NCBI RefSeq assembly: GCF_041902845.1
Contig: NZ_CP159486.1
Coordinates: 1,364,001-1,428,000, forward strand
Origin: Limibacterium fermenti
GTDB taxonomy: Bacteria > Bacteroidota > Bacteroidia > Bacteroidales > Dysgonomonadaceae
DNA: 64,000 bases
Direction: 5' to 3'
Every line of letters starts with the position of its first letter. Position 1 is the stretch's first letter. Below are positions 9,547 through 17,784 of this stretch, piece by piece. A program made the position numbers and the translations under genes. Under the pieces are notes generated by a model. That model was given only the letters and a program-made list of their open reading frames with translations, made no database searches and was not told the DNA's origin.

Positions 9547-11223
9547 TCATTCATTTATGGGATGGCTGCCCGGTTGATATTTAAATCGCCGGATACTGCG
9601 TTTTGGAGTTTTCTCAAACTCCTCGTCCTGCAATACTACTGCTGAGATTTTGCTGTAGGAAGGAAGTTGCGAATTGATTTCCTTGATTGTTTCTTCAAAA
9701 AACGATTGGTAGTTTTCCGGGGCGATTCCATCGGCTTTCAACGCATCCGCATCCGGAAAGATCAAAGCGGTGATTTTGCCGTTTTCTTCAATTGCTAATG
9801 ATTCTGCAATATAGGGCGAATTGTTCAGTTTGTCTTCCACCTCTTCCGGATAGATGTTTTGTCCGGATGCGCCCAATATCAAGTTTTTATTTCGACCTTT
9901 AATGAAGATGAAATGATCTTTGTCGATAAGTCCCAAATCTCCGGTTTTCATCCACCCGTCTTTTTGCAATACCTCATCGGTTGCTTCCTGATTTTTATAA
10001 TACCCGAGCATCACATTGGTTCCTTTCACACGGATTTCGCCGACGATATTTTCCGGATCTTCGGAGTCGATTTTTGCTTGCATACGATCCACAATTTGTC
10101 CGCACGACCGTTCCTTAAATTTTGTCCAGTACGAATAAGAGACAAGCGGTCCGCATTCGGTCATTCCGTATCCTACCGTGTAGGGGAACTTTATTTTCCT
10201 CAGGAATTTTTCGACATCCGCGTTCAGCGCTGCACCGCCGATGACAACCTCCACTAAGTTTCCTCCGAATACTTCTATCAAGGACTTCCGCACTTTCCGA
10301 TAAACGATCGCGTTCAATAAGGGGATTTTCTTTAATGTCTTGGCCGCTCCTTGTTCGAGTTTAGGGAATACATTTTTTGTAACGATCTTCTCGATGATCA
10401 GCGGAACGGCCAATACTAATTTGGGTTTTATTTCTGCGAATGTCTTAACGAGTACCTGCGGCGAAGGCGTTTTTCCCAAAAAATGGATATGTACGCCCAT
10501 CGAAATGGAATTCAACACTTCGAATGCCAATCCGTATGTATGGGCCATGGGAAGCATGCATACGATATCGTCACCCGAATGGATAAAAGGTAATTGTTCG
10601 TTGGCAAATTTGGTGTTCGACCATAAGCTGCGGTAAGGGAGCATAACCCCTTTGGGACTGCTTGTTGTGCCTGAGGTATAATTGATAACGGCAAGTTCTT
10701 CACTACGGTCGTGACGGAAGGCGATGTCATTCACAAAGAAACCGTTTTTATAGTTCTCTTCGAAGAAAGATTCGGCTGAACCGGCAAACGTTTGCAAGTC
10801 TTTTGATACGGAATGTAACAAGGACAAATTATCGAGGGAAAAAACCGATTCTACTTTCGGAAGGGCGTTTTTGTCGAGTTCGTTGTAAATGGCTTCATCG
10901 GCAAAAATAATTTTCGAATCGGAATGATCGATGATATATTGGATACTTTCTTTGTTAAATTCATGTAAAATACTTACGGCTACGGCTCCGTATGATAACG
11001 TAGAGAAAAAGGCGATCGCCCAATGAGCGGAGTTGCGCCCGACGATAGCAATTTTGTCTCCTCGGTGCACATTCGCCGCCTTGAAATAATGATGTATTTT
11101 GTCCATTTCACGGGCAAAATCTTTATAATAAAACGTCTTCCCCTGAAAGTCTGTCATTGCCGGTAAATCCCAATGAATCCGGATACTTTGCTCTATTAAA
11201 TGTAAAAAAGACTGGTCAATCAT
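9547..11223 (-). CDS. long-chain fatty acid-CoA ligase / AMP-binding enzyme
   Basis: The start is the ATG at 11223 (558 residues); a TTG 24 codons upstream is in frame but lacks support, while family members usually begin near MIDQSFLHLIEQSI. The adenylate-forming fold shows the P-loop INYTSGTTSSPKG (180-192), the A5 motif YGMTECGPL, and A7/A8 motifs GWMKTGDLG and FIKGRNKN followed by the basic GQNIYPEEVED. It activates a fatty acid with ATP and transfers it to CoA in the cytoplasm or at the inner membrane, for lipid synthesis or degradation. It is monocistronic, convergent to the AraC gene. A relative that activates another carboxylic acid cannot be excluded. Confidence 0.88.
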   Translation of the reverse strand: MIDQSFLHLIEQSIRIHWDLPAMTDFQGKTFYYKDFAREMDKIHHYFKAANVHRGDKIAIVGRNSAHWAIAFFSTLSYGAVAVSILHEFNKESIQYIIDHSDSKIIFADEAIYNELDKNALPKVESVFSLDNLSLLHSVSKDLQTFAGSAESFFEENYKNGFFVNDIAFRHDRSEELAVINYTSGTTSSPKGVMLPYRSLWSNTKFANEQLPFIHSGDDIVCMLPMAHTYGLAFEVLNSISMGVHIHFLGKTPSPQVLVKTFAEIKPKLVLAVPLIIEKIVTKNVFPKLEQGAAKTLKKIPLLNAIVYRKVRKSLIEVFGGNLVEVVIGGAALNADVEKFLRKIKFPYTVGYGMTECGPLVSYSYWTKFKERSCGQIVDRMQAKIDSEDPENIVGEIRVKGTNVMLGYYKNQEATDEVLQKDGWMKTGDLGLIDKDHFIFIKGRNKNLILGASGQNIYPEEVEDKLNNSPYIAESLAIEENGKITALIFPDADALKADGIAPENYQSFFEETIKEINSQLPSYSKISAVVLQDEEFEKTPKRSIRRFKYQPGSHPINE

Positions 11224-11365
11224 TTCTTCTAAATTTTTATTACCATACAAACAACTAATTCTATCGGATTGTTTACTTTCACTTTTATCTGGCAAAAGAA
11301 CAACGAATCAGGGGTTAAACGAAACTCCCGGGAATAATGTTTTGATAGTTGATAAGAAATTCCTG

Positions 11366-11434
11366 TTTTTACAGATATTTACAATAAGGCTTGATTGCTA
11401 CGAATCTTATACTCCGGAAATTTTACTGTAAAAA
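11366..11434. promoter_or_regulatory. inverted repeat in the divergent ligase/DoxX intergenic region
   Basis: TTTTTACAG (11366-11374) and its exact reverse complement CTGTAAAAA (11426-11434) are 51 bases apart between the divergently transcribed genes at 11223 and 11526. This could be a looping operator or a cruciform; nothing else is recognised in this 302-base gap. Confidence 0.3.
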
Positions 11435-11525
11435 TAATTTGTAGTAATTTTACGGCCACTATTCGTTTCCCGCACAATTACGCGAAAGCATAGGAAATCT
11501 CGGTTTTATATATAGTTTCAAAATA

Positions 11526-12020
11526 ATGAAGGACATTTACACAAAGTATTCCAAAATGCGATTGTTTTGGTTGGTTTTATTAAGAGTATTAATCGGTTGG
11601 TATTTTTTATACGAAGGAACGGCGAAACTTTTTACGCCTAATTGGTCTGCGAGCGCTTACTTGTTGGATTCTAAAGGTCTGTTTGCTCCTCTTTTTACCC
11701 TGTTGGCCGAAAACCCTACGTTACTTTCCGTAACGAATTTCATCAATATCTATGGGTTGATTCTTGTCGGATTATCTCTTATTCTTGGACTTTTTAATAA
11801 ACTAGGGTATTGGGGAGCTATCGTCTTTCTTATATTGTTCTATTTGTCACATCCGCCGATGTTGAATGTCGAGTATTTGCTTCCGGCCGAAGGTTCTTAT
11901 CTTTGGGTGGACAAAAACCTGGTGATGTTGGGGGCAGTCATGGTGCTGTCGTATTTTCCCACTTCACATCTTATAGGATTTGACAGAATCATTTTCGCAA
12001 ACAGAAAAAAGCACAACTAA
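11526..12020 (+). CDS. DoxX-family membrane protein
   Basis: The 164-residue integral membrane protein has four predicted helices (about 12-30, 66-86, 91-110 and 130-146) and the DoxX signature LLRVLIGWYFLYEGTAKL near the start. DoxX proteins are small quinone-linked membrane proteins named after the thiosulfate:quinone oxidoreductase subunit; most have no defined reaction. Only 3 bases separate its stop from the start of a membrane-anchored Gfo/Idh/MocA oxidoreductase, so the two are almost surely co-translated. I infer, without proof, that DoxX passes electrons from that enzyme to the quinone pool. Confidence 0.88.
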   Translation: MKDIYTKYSKMRLFWLVLLRVLIGWYFLYEGTAKLFTPNWSASAYLLDSKGLFAPLFTLLAENPTLLSVTNFINIYGLILVGLSLILGLFNKLGYWGAIVFLILFYLSHPPMLNVEYLLPAEGSYLWVDKNLVMLGAVMVLSYFPTSHLIGFDRIIFANRKKHN

Positions 12021-12023
12021 CTT

Positions 12024-13706
12024 ATGGATAACGATAAAAATCTTTCTAACGAAAAAGATACAAACAAAGAGGAGCTTCCGCATGAAAACGCTCCTAAACG
12101 TCCTGTTTCCGAAGGGCGCCGCGATGCGCTGAAAGCAATCGCTACGGTTCCGGTGTTGGGGGCTATGGCTTACGGTATTTACAAAAAGCGCAGAAATGAA
12201 ATGAATAATAACCGTGCATCGGAGATGTTTCGGTTTAAGTCGGATGAAAGGCCGATGACTCCGATCGCGTCCGATGAGAATATTGTACGCGTGGGAATTA
12301 TCGGAGCGGGTATCCGTGGAAGCCAATTGCTCCGCGGGCTGGGTTTCGCAACGCCTGAGTATGTCGAGGAGCTCAAACAGCAATCGCTGAAAGATTCGAA
12401 AAACACCCGTTATGCCGATTTCATGGAGCAGGAAGATTTGCGCATACAACTCACCGCGGTGTGCGATGTCTTCGACAATCACGCCTATGACGGTATTAAA
12501 GCCGGTGCAAACATTCATCGTGAAGGTGTCAACGGTACTTACGGCCCTGAACCGAAACGGTATTTGAATTATAAAGAGTTGCTTGCGGCCGACGATGTGG
12601 ATGCGGTGGTGATTGCTTCGCCCGATCATTGGCATGGAACCATGGCTATGGACGCTATCAAGGCCGGTAAGCATGTGTATCTCGAAAAACCGATGACGTG
12701 GACGGTGCCCGAAACATATGCCTTGAGGGATATTGTAAAAAGTAGCAATCGGGTGTTTCAACTCGGGCATCAAAATCGTCAGATAGAGGCCTATGAAAGG
12801 GCGAGAGAGATTATTGAGAAGGGATTGCTGGGCCCCATAAGCCTTGTCGAAACCGGCACAAACCGCAATGACCCGAATGGGGCGTGGGTATATGCCATTC
12901 ATCCCGATGGAAACGAAAAGACCATCGATTGGAAGCAATTCGAAGGAGATCCCGACAGGATAAAAGAGTATATGGATTATATGACTTCCGCGGGATTGGC
13001 TAAATATGTCGGGCCTGACCCGCGCGATAAATTCAGTCTGGAACGTTTCTTCCGCTGGCGTTGCTGGTGGGATTACAGTACGGGTCTGAGCGGCGATTTG
13101 CTTACGCATGAGTATGATGCCATGAATCAAATCCTCAAGTTAGGTATTCCCGATTCTGCGGTTTCTTCGGGAGGGGTATATTTCTTTAAGGATGGACGTA
13201 CGGTTCCTGATGTGTTGCAAACAGCTTTCGAATATAAAGACCGCGGTACTACGTTTCTCTATTCCGCCACGCTTGCCAGCCAGTATGATCGTCCTCGAAA
13301 AATCATGGGGCATGATGCGACGATGGAAGTCGGAAGCACCTTAACCATTACCATTGATCCCCGTTCGGAACAATACAAAGAAAAAATAGAAAAAGGCATT
13401 ATAAAACCCGGGGAACCGTTTTATCAGTATATTCCCGGACGTAGCGTGGATGCTGTTTCGTCGGCAACCGAACTTTATTTCGCCAAACGGGGTCTGCTGT
13501 ATTCATATGTAGGCGGAAAAAGGTACGATACTACTTTTTTACATCTGAAGGAGTGGTTAAGTTGCATTCGTCATGGCGGTACGCCGGCGTGCGGTATCGA
13601 TCAGGCGTTTCAGGAAGCAATTACCGCCCACATGGGAACAAGGGCGTATCTGGAAGGCCGTACGATGTATTGGGATGCCGAGAAGGAGGAAATAACAAGG
13701 GGATAG
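12024..13706 (+). CDS. Gfo/Idh/MocA-family oxidoreductase with N-terminal membrane anchor or Tat-like signal
   Basis: The 560-residue protein has a charged N-terminus, then GRRDALKAIATVPVLGAMAY (31-50), a twin-arginine-like pair followed by a hydrophobic helix and KKRR; this may be a Tat signal or an anchor. The Rossmann fold begins with VRVGIIGAGIRGSQLL (88-103); KHVYLEKPMTWTV carries the EKP motif of the family, and the C-terminal beta sheet follows with WRCWWDYSTGLSGDLLTHE. These enzymes oxidise or reduce sugar hydroxyls using tightly bound NAD(P). It is longer than the usual 380-450 residues, as in periplasmic Bacteroidota members. It follows DoxX directly and precedes the GH92-GH43 gene, pointing to sugar oxidation outside the cytoplasm. 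Confidence 0.85.
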   Translation: MDNDKNLSNEKDTNKEELPHENAPKRPVSEGRRDALKAIATVPVLGAMAYGIYKKRRNEMNNNRASEMFRFKSDERPMTPIASDENIVRVGIIGAGIRGSQLLRGLGFATPEYVEELKQQSLKDSKNTRYADFMEQEDLRIQLTAVCDVFDNHAYDGIKAGANIHREGVNGTYGPEPKRYLNYKELLAADDVDAVVIASPDHWHGTMAMDAIKAGKHVYLEKPMTWTVPETYALRDIVKSSNRVFQLGHQNRQIEAYERAREIIEKGLLGPISLVETGTNRNDPNGAWVYAIHPDGNEKTIDWKQFEGDPDRIKEYMDYMTSAGLAKYVGPDPRDKFSLERFFRWRCWWDYSTGLSGDLLTHEYDAMNQILKLGIPDSAVSSGGVYFFKDGRTVPDVLQTAFEYKDRGTTFLYSATLASQYDRPRKIMGHDATMEVGSTLTITIDPRSEQYKEKIEKGIIKPGEPFYQYIPGRSVDAVSSATELYFAKRGLLYSYVGGKRYDTTFLHLKEWLSCIRHGGTPACGIDQAFQEAITAHMGTRAYLEGRTMYWDAEKEEITRG

Positions 13707-13710
13707 ATTA

Positions 13711-13746
13711 ATTAGCGAATTAGTAAATTAGCGAATTAGCAAATTA
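13711..13746. repeat. octamer microsatellite directly before the GH92-GH43 start codon
   Basis: Four and a half copies of an 8-base unit attagcRa/attagtaa fill the gap between the oxidoreductase stop and the next ATG. The start codon is formed at the edge of the last copy (attaATG). Confidence 0.8.
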
Positions 13747-16700
13747 ATGAAAACCGTCAACTTGTCTGTTATCTGTGGGTTGTTATTCAGTATCTTCCCT
13801 TTGTTTTCCCAATCTGTGGCAAAGCAACCGGTTGATTATGTAAATCCGTATATCGGGGGCATCAGTCATTTATTGGTTCCGACTTATCCTACCATACATC
13901 TTCCGAACAGTATGTTGCGTGTGTATCCGGAGCGGGCTGATTTTACGGGCGATTTGTTGAACGGTTTACCCTTGGTTGTAACCAGTCATCGGGGAAGTTC
14001 TGCTTTTAACCTGAGTCCTTTTCAAGGCTCGGTTGACGACTTGCAGCCGGTTATACAATATAGTTATGATCAGGAAAAAATCACGCCCTATTCCTATTCC
14101 GTTTATTTAGACGAAGAGGAGGTGGAGGTAAAATATGCCGTGTCGCATCAATCAGGTATTTATGAGTTAGAATTTCTTGGAAATGAAGAAACGGTTTCAC
14201 TGATAGTCAATTCTCGCCGGGGAGCAATGCGATGGGACGGAAAGGCGGTATCCGGATTTCAGCAGTTGGATAATAACACAAAAGTATATATTTATCTTGA
14301 ACCGGATGTTTTACCGGTGTCCGTTCGCTCGTTTCACAACGGCATTTGGACAAAGGAACGCCAAACGTCGGGAGACAACGCGGCTGTTGTTCTCCAATAT
14401 GCCCGGGAAAAGGAGAACCTCACCCTTCGGTATGGGATTTCGTTTATTGATGAACAGCAGGCGAAGAAGAATTTCGAAAGGGAGATACGCGGACGTCATT
14501 TGCCCGATATTGCCGCATCGGGGAGAGATCTTTGGAATAAGACATTGGGGAAGTTATCGGTGGAAGGAGGCAGTGAAGATCATAAAGCGGTTTTCTATAC
14601 ATCTTTATATCGTACGTATGAACGGCCGGTATGTATTTCGGAAGACGGCCGGTATTTCAGCGCTTTTGACGGGAAAGTACACAATGATGAGGGCATTCCT
14701 TTTTATACGGATGATTGGATTTGGGATACGTATCGGGCTACGCACCCGCTGCGGACGATTATCGAACCGGATATGGAACGCGATATCATCCGGTCATTCT
14801 TGCGAATGTCGGAGCAAATGGAACATTTTTGGTGGCCTACTTTCCCTGAAATAACGGGTGACAGCCGTCGGATGAATTCCAACCACGGGGTTGCTACGGT
14901 GATAGATGCGTATCGGAAAGGCATCAGAGGGTATGATTTGACCAAAATTTATGAGGCTTGTAAGAATGCCTTAACTCAGAAAACATTGGCGCCTTGGTCG
15001 GCAAAACCTGCCGGGGAATTGGATCGATTCTATCATACAAAGGGGTATATTCCGGCCCTCCGAGAAGGCGAAGAAGAAACTATTCCGGAAGTCCATTCCT
15101 TCGAAAAACGTCAGCCGGTGGCCGTGACGTTGGGGACGGCTTATGATGAATGGTGTCTTGCCCAAATAGCCAAAGAATTGGGTAAAGAGGCGGATTACCG
15201 TTACTTTTTGGAAAAGTCTTATAATTATCGTCATCTGTTCAATCCGAACACCGGGTTCTTTCATCCGAAAGATAAAGAAGGCCGTTTTATCGAACCGTTC
15301 GATTATGCTTTCCCCGGTGGAATGGGCGCCCGTGAGTTTTATGGTGAGAATAACGGGTGGATTTATCGCTGGGATGTACAACATAATATTCCGGATCTGA
15401 TTCAATTAATGGGAGGAGATTCAACGTTCGTCAAAAATCTCGATCGTATGTTTTCCGAACCTCTGGGTAGAAGCAAATACGATTTTTATGCAAAGCTTCC
15501 CGATCATACAGGCAATGTAGGCCAGTTCTCCATGGCGAATGAGCCTTCGCTGCATATTCCCTATTTATATGCTTATGCCGGCCAACCGTGGAAAACGCAA
15601 AAACGCATCCATACCCTCATTGATCAGTGGTTTAGAAATGACCTGATGGGAGTTCCCGGGGATGAAGACGGAGGAGGTATGACGGCCTTCGTGGTTTTCT
15701 CTCAAATGGGATTTTATCCGGTGACTCCCGGATTGCCGGTATATACCATCGGTAGCCCGTTCTTCGAGAAAACGGTTATTCAGTTGCCCAACGGAAAAAC
15801 GTTTACGGTGAAGGCTGAAAATTTTTCAGGGGATAATAAATACATTCAATCCGCAAAACTCAATGGAAAAGAATGGAATAGGGCATGGATCGAACACTCT
15901 GCCATTGTAAACGGTGGGGTGCTTGAGTTAACAATGGGAGATAAGGCAAATGTGTCATGGGGTAGCGGTCTATCGAATTATTTTAATCCTGTTGTTAGAT
16001 CCGATGCTCCCGATCCATCGGTTATTCTTGCTGAAGACGGTTGTTTTTACCTTTATCACACAGGAATTGGAATTCACCGTTCGACGAATTTAGTTGACTG
16101 GGAATATATAGGAAATGCTTTTACCGATGCCGGACGGCCTCGTTGGGAACCCAACGCCGGTTTGTGGGCGCCCGATATCAATTATATCGACGGAAAATAT
16201 GTGATGTATTATTCCATGTCGGTTTGGGGGGGAGAACAGACTTGTGGTATCGGGGTAGCGATCTCCGATAAGCCCGAAGGGCCATTTACCGATCATGGAA
16301 AATTGTTCCGGAGCAACGAGATCGGCGTGCAAAATTCCATCGACCCTTTTTATATCGAAGAAAACGCAAAGAAGTATCTGTTTTGGGGCAGTTTTCGCGG
16401 CATCTACGGCATCGAACTGACGGATGACGGGCTCAATCTGAAACCTGGCGCCGAAAAAAAACAGGTGGCCGGCACGGCTTATGAAGGAACCTATATCCAT
16501 AAACGCGGCGACTATTATTATTTGTTCGGTTCCATCGGTACCTGTTGCGAGGGGGTAAAAAGTACCTATACCACGGTGGTCGGGCGTTCCAAAAATCTTT
16601 GGGGCCCGTATGTCGATCAATCCGGCGGCAGGATGCTCGACAATAAGCACGAAATCGTCCTTCACGGAAACGGTTTGTTTAAGGGAACGGGACATAACTC

Positions 16701-16872
16701 GGAAATCTTTCAGGATAAAGCAGGCAACGACTGGATACTGTATCATGCTTTTGAAATAGCGCATCCCGATCGTCAGCGGCAAGTGTTGTTGGATAGAATC
16801 CATTGGGAGAACGGTTGGCCGACGGTAAAATCGAATGCGCCTTCCTCCGGGGCGGAGGCTCCCGAATGGTAG
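13747..16872 (+). CDS. two-domain glycosidase: GH92 alpha-mannosidase-like fused to GH43-like beta-propeller
   Basis: The 1,041-residue exported protein has a signal peptide of about 22 residues (ending LFSQS). Residues 30-740 form a GH92 module: DYVNPYIGG at the start, GENNGWIYRWDVQHN with the expected general acid E534, FSMANEPSLHIPYLY, and GDEDGGGMTAF with D639 and D641 in the base position (compare E533/D642/D644 recalled for BT3990). Residues 750-1041 form a GH43-like five-bladed propeller with D756 (APDPSV), D866 (SIDPF) and E913 (YEGTYIHKRGDYYYLF). GH92 enzymes are calcium-dependent exo-alpha-mannosidases; GH43 enzymes mostly remove arabinose or xylose. Both catalytic sets look intact. 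The substrate is unknown; the fusion suggests a glycan carrying both sugars. Confidence 0.88.
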   Translation: MKTVNLSVICGLLFSIFPLFSQSVAKQPVDYVNPYIGGISHLLVPTYPTIHLPNSMLRVYPERADFTGDLLNGLPLVVTSHRGSSAFNLSPFQGSVDDLQPVIQYSYDQEKITPYSYSVYLDEEEVEVKYAVSHQSGIYELEFLGNEETVSLIVNSRRGAMRWDGKAVSGFQQLDNNTKVYIYLEPDVLPVSVRSFHNGIWTKERQTSGDNAAVVLQYAREKENLTLRYGISFIDEQQAKKNFEREIRGRHLPDIAASGRDLWNKTLGKLSVEGGSEDHKAVFYTSLYRTYERPVCISEDGRYFSAFDGKVHNDEGIPFYTDDWIWDTYRATHPLRTIIEPDMERDIIRSFLRMSEQMEHFWWPTFPEITGDSRRMNSNHGVATVIDAYRKGIRGYDLTKIYEACKNALTQKTLAPWSAKPAGELDRFYHTKGYIPALREGEEETIPEVHSFEKRQPVAVTLGTAYDEWCLAQIAKELGKEADYRYFLEKSYNYRHLFNPNTGFFHPKDKEGRFIEPFDYAFPGGMGAREFYGENNGWIYRWDVQHNIPDLIQLMGGDSTFVKNLDRMFSEPLGRSKYDFYAKLPDHTGNVGQFSMANEPSLHIPYLYAYAGQPWKTQKRIHTLIDQWFRNDLMGVPGDEDGGGMTAFVVFSQMGFYPVTPGLPVYTIGSPFFEKTVIQLPNGKTFTVKAENFSGDNKYIQSAKLNGKEWNRAWIEHSAIVNGGVLELTMGDKANVSWGSGLSNYFNPVVRSDAPDPSVILAEDGCFYLYHTGIGIHRSTNLVDWEYIGNAFTDAGRPRWEPNAGLWAPDINYIDGKYVMYYSMSVWGGEQTCGIGVAISDKPEGPFTDHGKLFRSNEIGVQNSIDPFYIEENAKKYLFWGSFRGIYGIELTDDGLNLKPGAEKKQVAGTAYEGTYIHKRGDYYYLFGSIGTCCEGVKSTYTTVVGRSKNLWGPYVDQSGGRMLDNKHEIVLHGNGLFKGTGHNSEIFQDKAGNDWILYHAFEIAHPDRQRQVLLDRIHWENGWPTVKSNAPSSGAEAPEW

Positions 16873-17059
16873 GTTTTGTTTTGTTATAAAAATGATAAAG
16901 AAGCTGAAGACAGGCCGTGGATCCGTCACTATTTTAAATAACCCTGGCACCTCTATCTGTAAGCGGCTTGTGTTATCAATATAAACAACATCAATAAATA
17001 GTATAGAAAAAATCAATTGATTTATTTATGTTTTATTCTTGTTTGTTAGAAAAATCGTG
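16873..17059. other. gap between GH92-GH43 gene and Sus leader
   Basis: I see nothing convincing in these 187 bases apart from A/T-rich sequence leading into the promoter-like motif at 17060. Confidence 0.4.
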
Positions 17060-17067
17060 TATATTTG
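17060..17067 (+). promoter_or_regulatory. -7 promoter element at the head of the Sus operon leader
   Basis: TATATTTG matches the -7 consensus exactly; a CTTG 18 bases upstream could be -33. If used, the transcript has a leader of roughly 700 bases before the TIG/NHL gene at 17785, containing a poly-G tract, hairpins and a 58-codon frame. Confidence 0.5.
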
Positions 17068-17196
17068 CCTTTCGAAAATAGGTTTACTGCCTGACACGAC
17101 AGAAAAATCTAACTGGTATGTAAAACTCATGACAAAGGATCGGAAAAATATCAAAATAATGACTTCGGCGCCCCTGTTAACGCCTGTTAAAATAAC

Positions 17197-17208
17197 GGGG
17201 GGGGGGGG
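17197..17208 (+). repeat. homopolymer tract of 12 G in the Sus operon leader
   Basis: Twelve G in a row, preceded by TAAC, which can pair with CCCCTGTTA at 17172-17180 to form a hairpin. Homopolymers of this length are prone to slippage. Loss of one G would join two short open frames on either side (17039-17224 and the frame ending at 17534), but neither looks like a known protein. Confidence 0.8.
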
Positions 17209-17540
17209 TATTTACATTATTTAACCAAATAGTTTTTTCTCTTTCTATAGTGGCGGCTTCCGCGCCTCTGTTTTCTTTTCTCTATACTCCTGAGCGCTTT
17301 TTCGGAAATTCTCATTCTTCCCATATTCTTTCTTTTAAGGAAAAATCCGTCTGCGGTTTTCATCCTAAGGATACATTTTCTTTTCCGTTTCTTCCGGTTA
17401 CTTTTCCGGAAGGGCTTTGTTATTTCCGTTCGTGGCGGGAAAAAAGCGAAATAAGCCGTTATCGGGCTTCCTGTCCTTACCGCTCAAGATTCGCATTTTT
17501 ATTCATTCTATATATTTTCAATATCAATAGTTAGATAATC

Positions 17541-17717
17541 ATGAAAAGATTAACAATCCATTTTTTCCGATTGGCAACAATCGGTTTAGGAACCCCGGGG
17601 CATAACACCCCGAATGGGTTCGAAAAGAATACCGGCATGTCGGTGTTGGAACTTCCGGTTTATCCGGATGTGGCGATCAAGCCTCCAAAAGGTTCATTCA
17701 CGATAAAAAGGAGGTGA
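17541..17717 (+). CDS. small open reading frame, 58 codons, unknown
   Basis: ATG to TGA encodes a basic peptide starting MKRLTIHFFRLATIGLG and ending FTIKRR. It lies 68 bases before the TIG/NHL gene, in the same direction, after an A/T-rich stretch that could be a Bacteroidota leader. The DNA of its fifth to fifteenth codons forms a perfect hairpin, CCGATTG-gcaa-CAATCGG (17567-17584). It matches no family I know and has no signal peptide or membrane helix. It may be a leader peptide controlling the Sus operon or a chance frame; low confidence. Confidence 0.3.
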   Translation: MKRLTIHFFRLATIGLGTPGHNTPNGFEKNTGMSVLELPVYPDVAIKPPKGSFTIKRR

Positions 17718-17784
17718 AGAGGGCAAGGACGAATTATCGTCCGGTAAAACATTCTATTATAAATCTATTTATTAATCTAAACAA

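Noticed and set aside
11224..11295. TTG start extending the acyl-CoA ligase by 24 codons
   Set aside because: The extension is polar and unlike the family; the ATG at 11223 follows an A/T-rich leader typical of the order.
11964..13130. 388-codon antisense frame opposite the anchored oxidoreductase gene
   Set aside because: Shadow of a well-supported gene; histidine/arginine-rich composition typical of antisense translation.
16090..17016. 308-codon antisense frame over the end of the GH92-GH43 gene
   Set aside because: Opposite strand has intact GH43 catalytic motifs; the antisense product matches nothing known.
17250..17534. 94-codon frame after the poly-G tract
   Set aside because: GTG start, F/S/P-rich composition and no recognisable family; could be part of a longer frame if the tract changes length, but no support.
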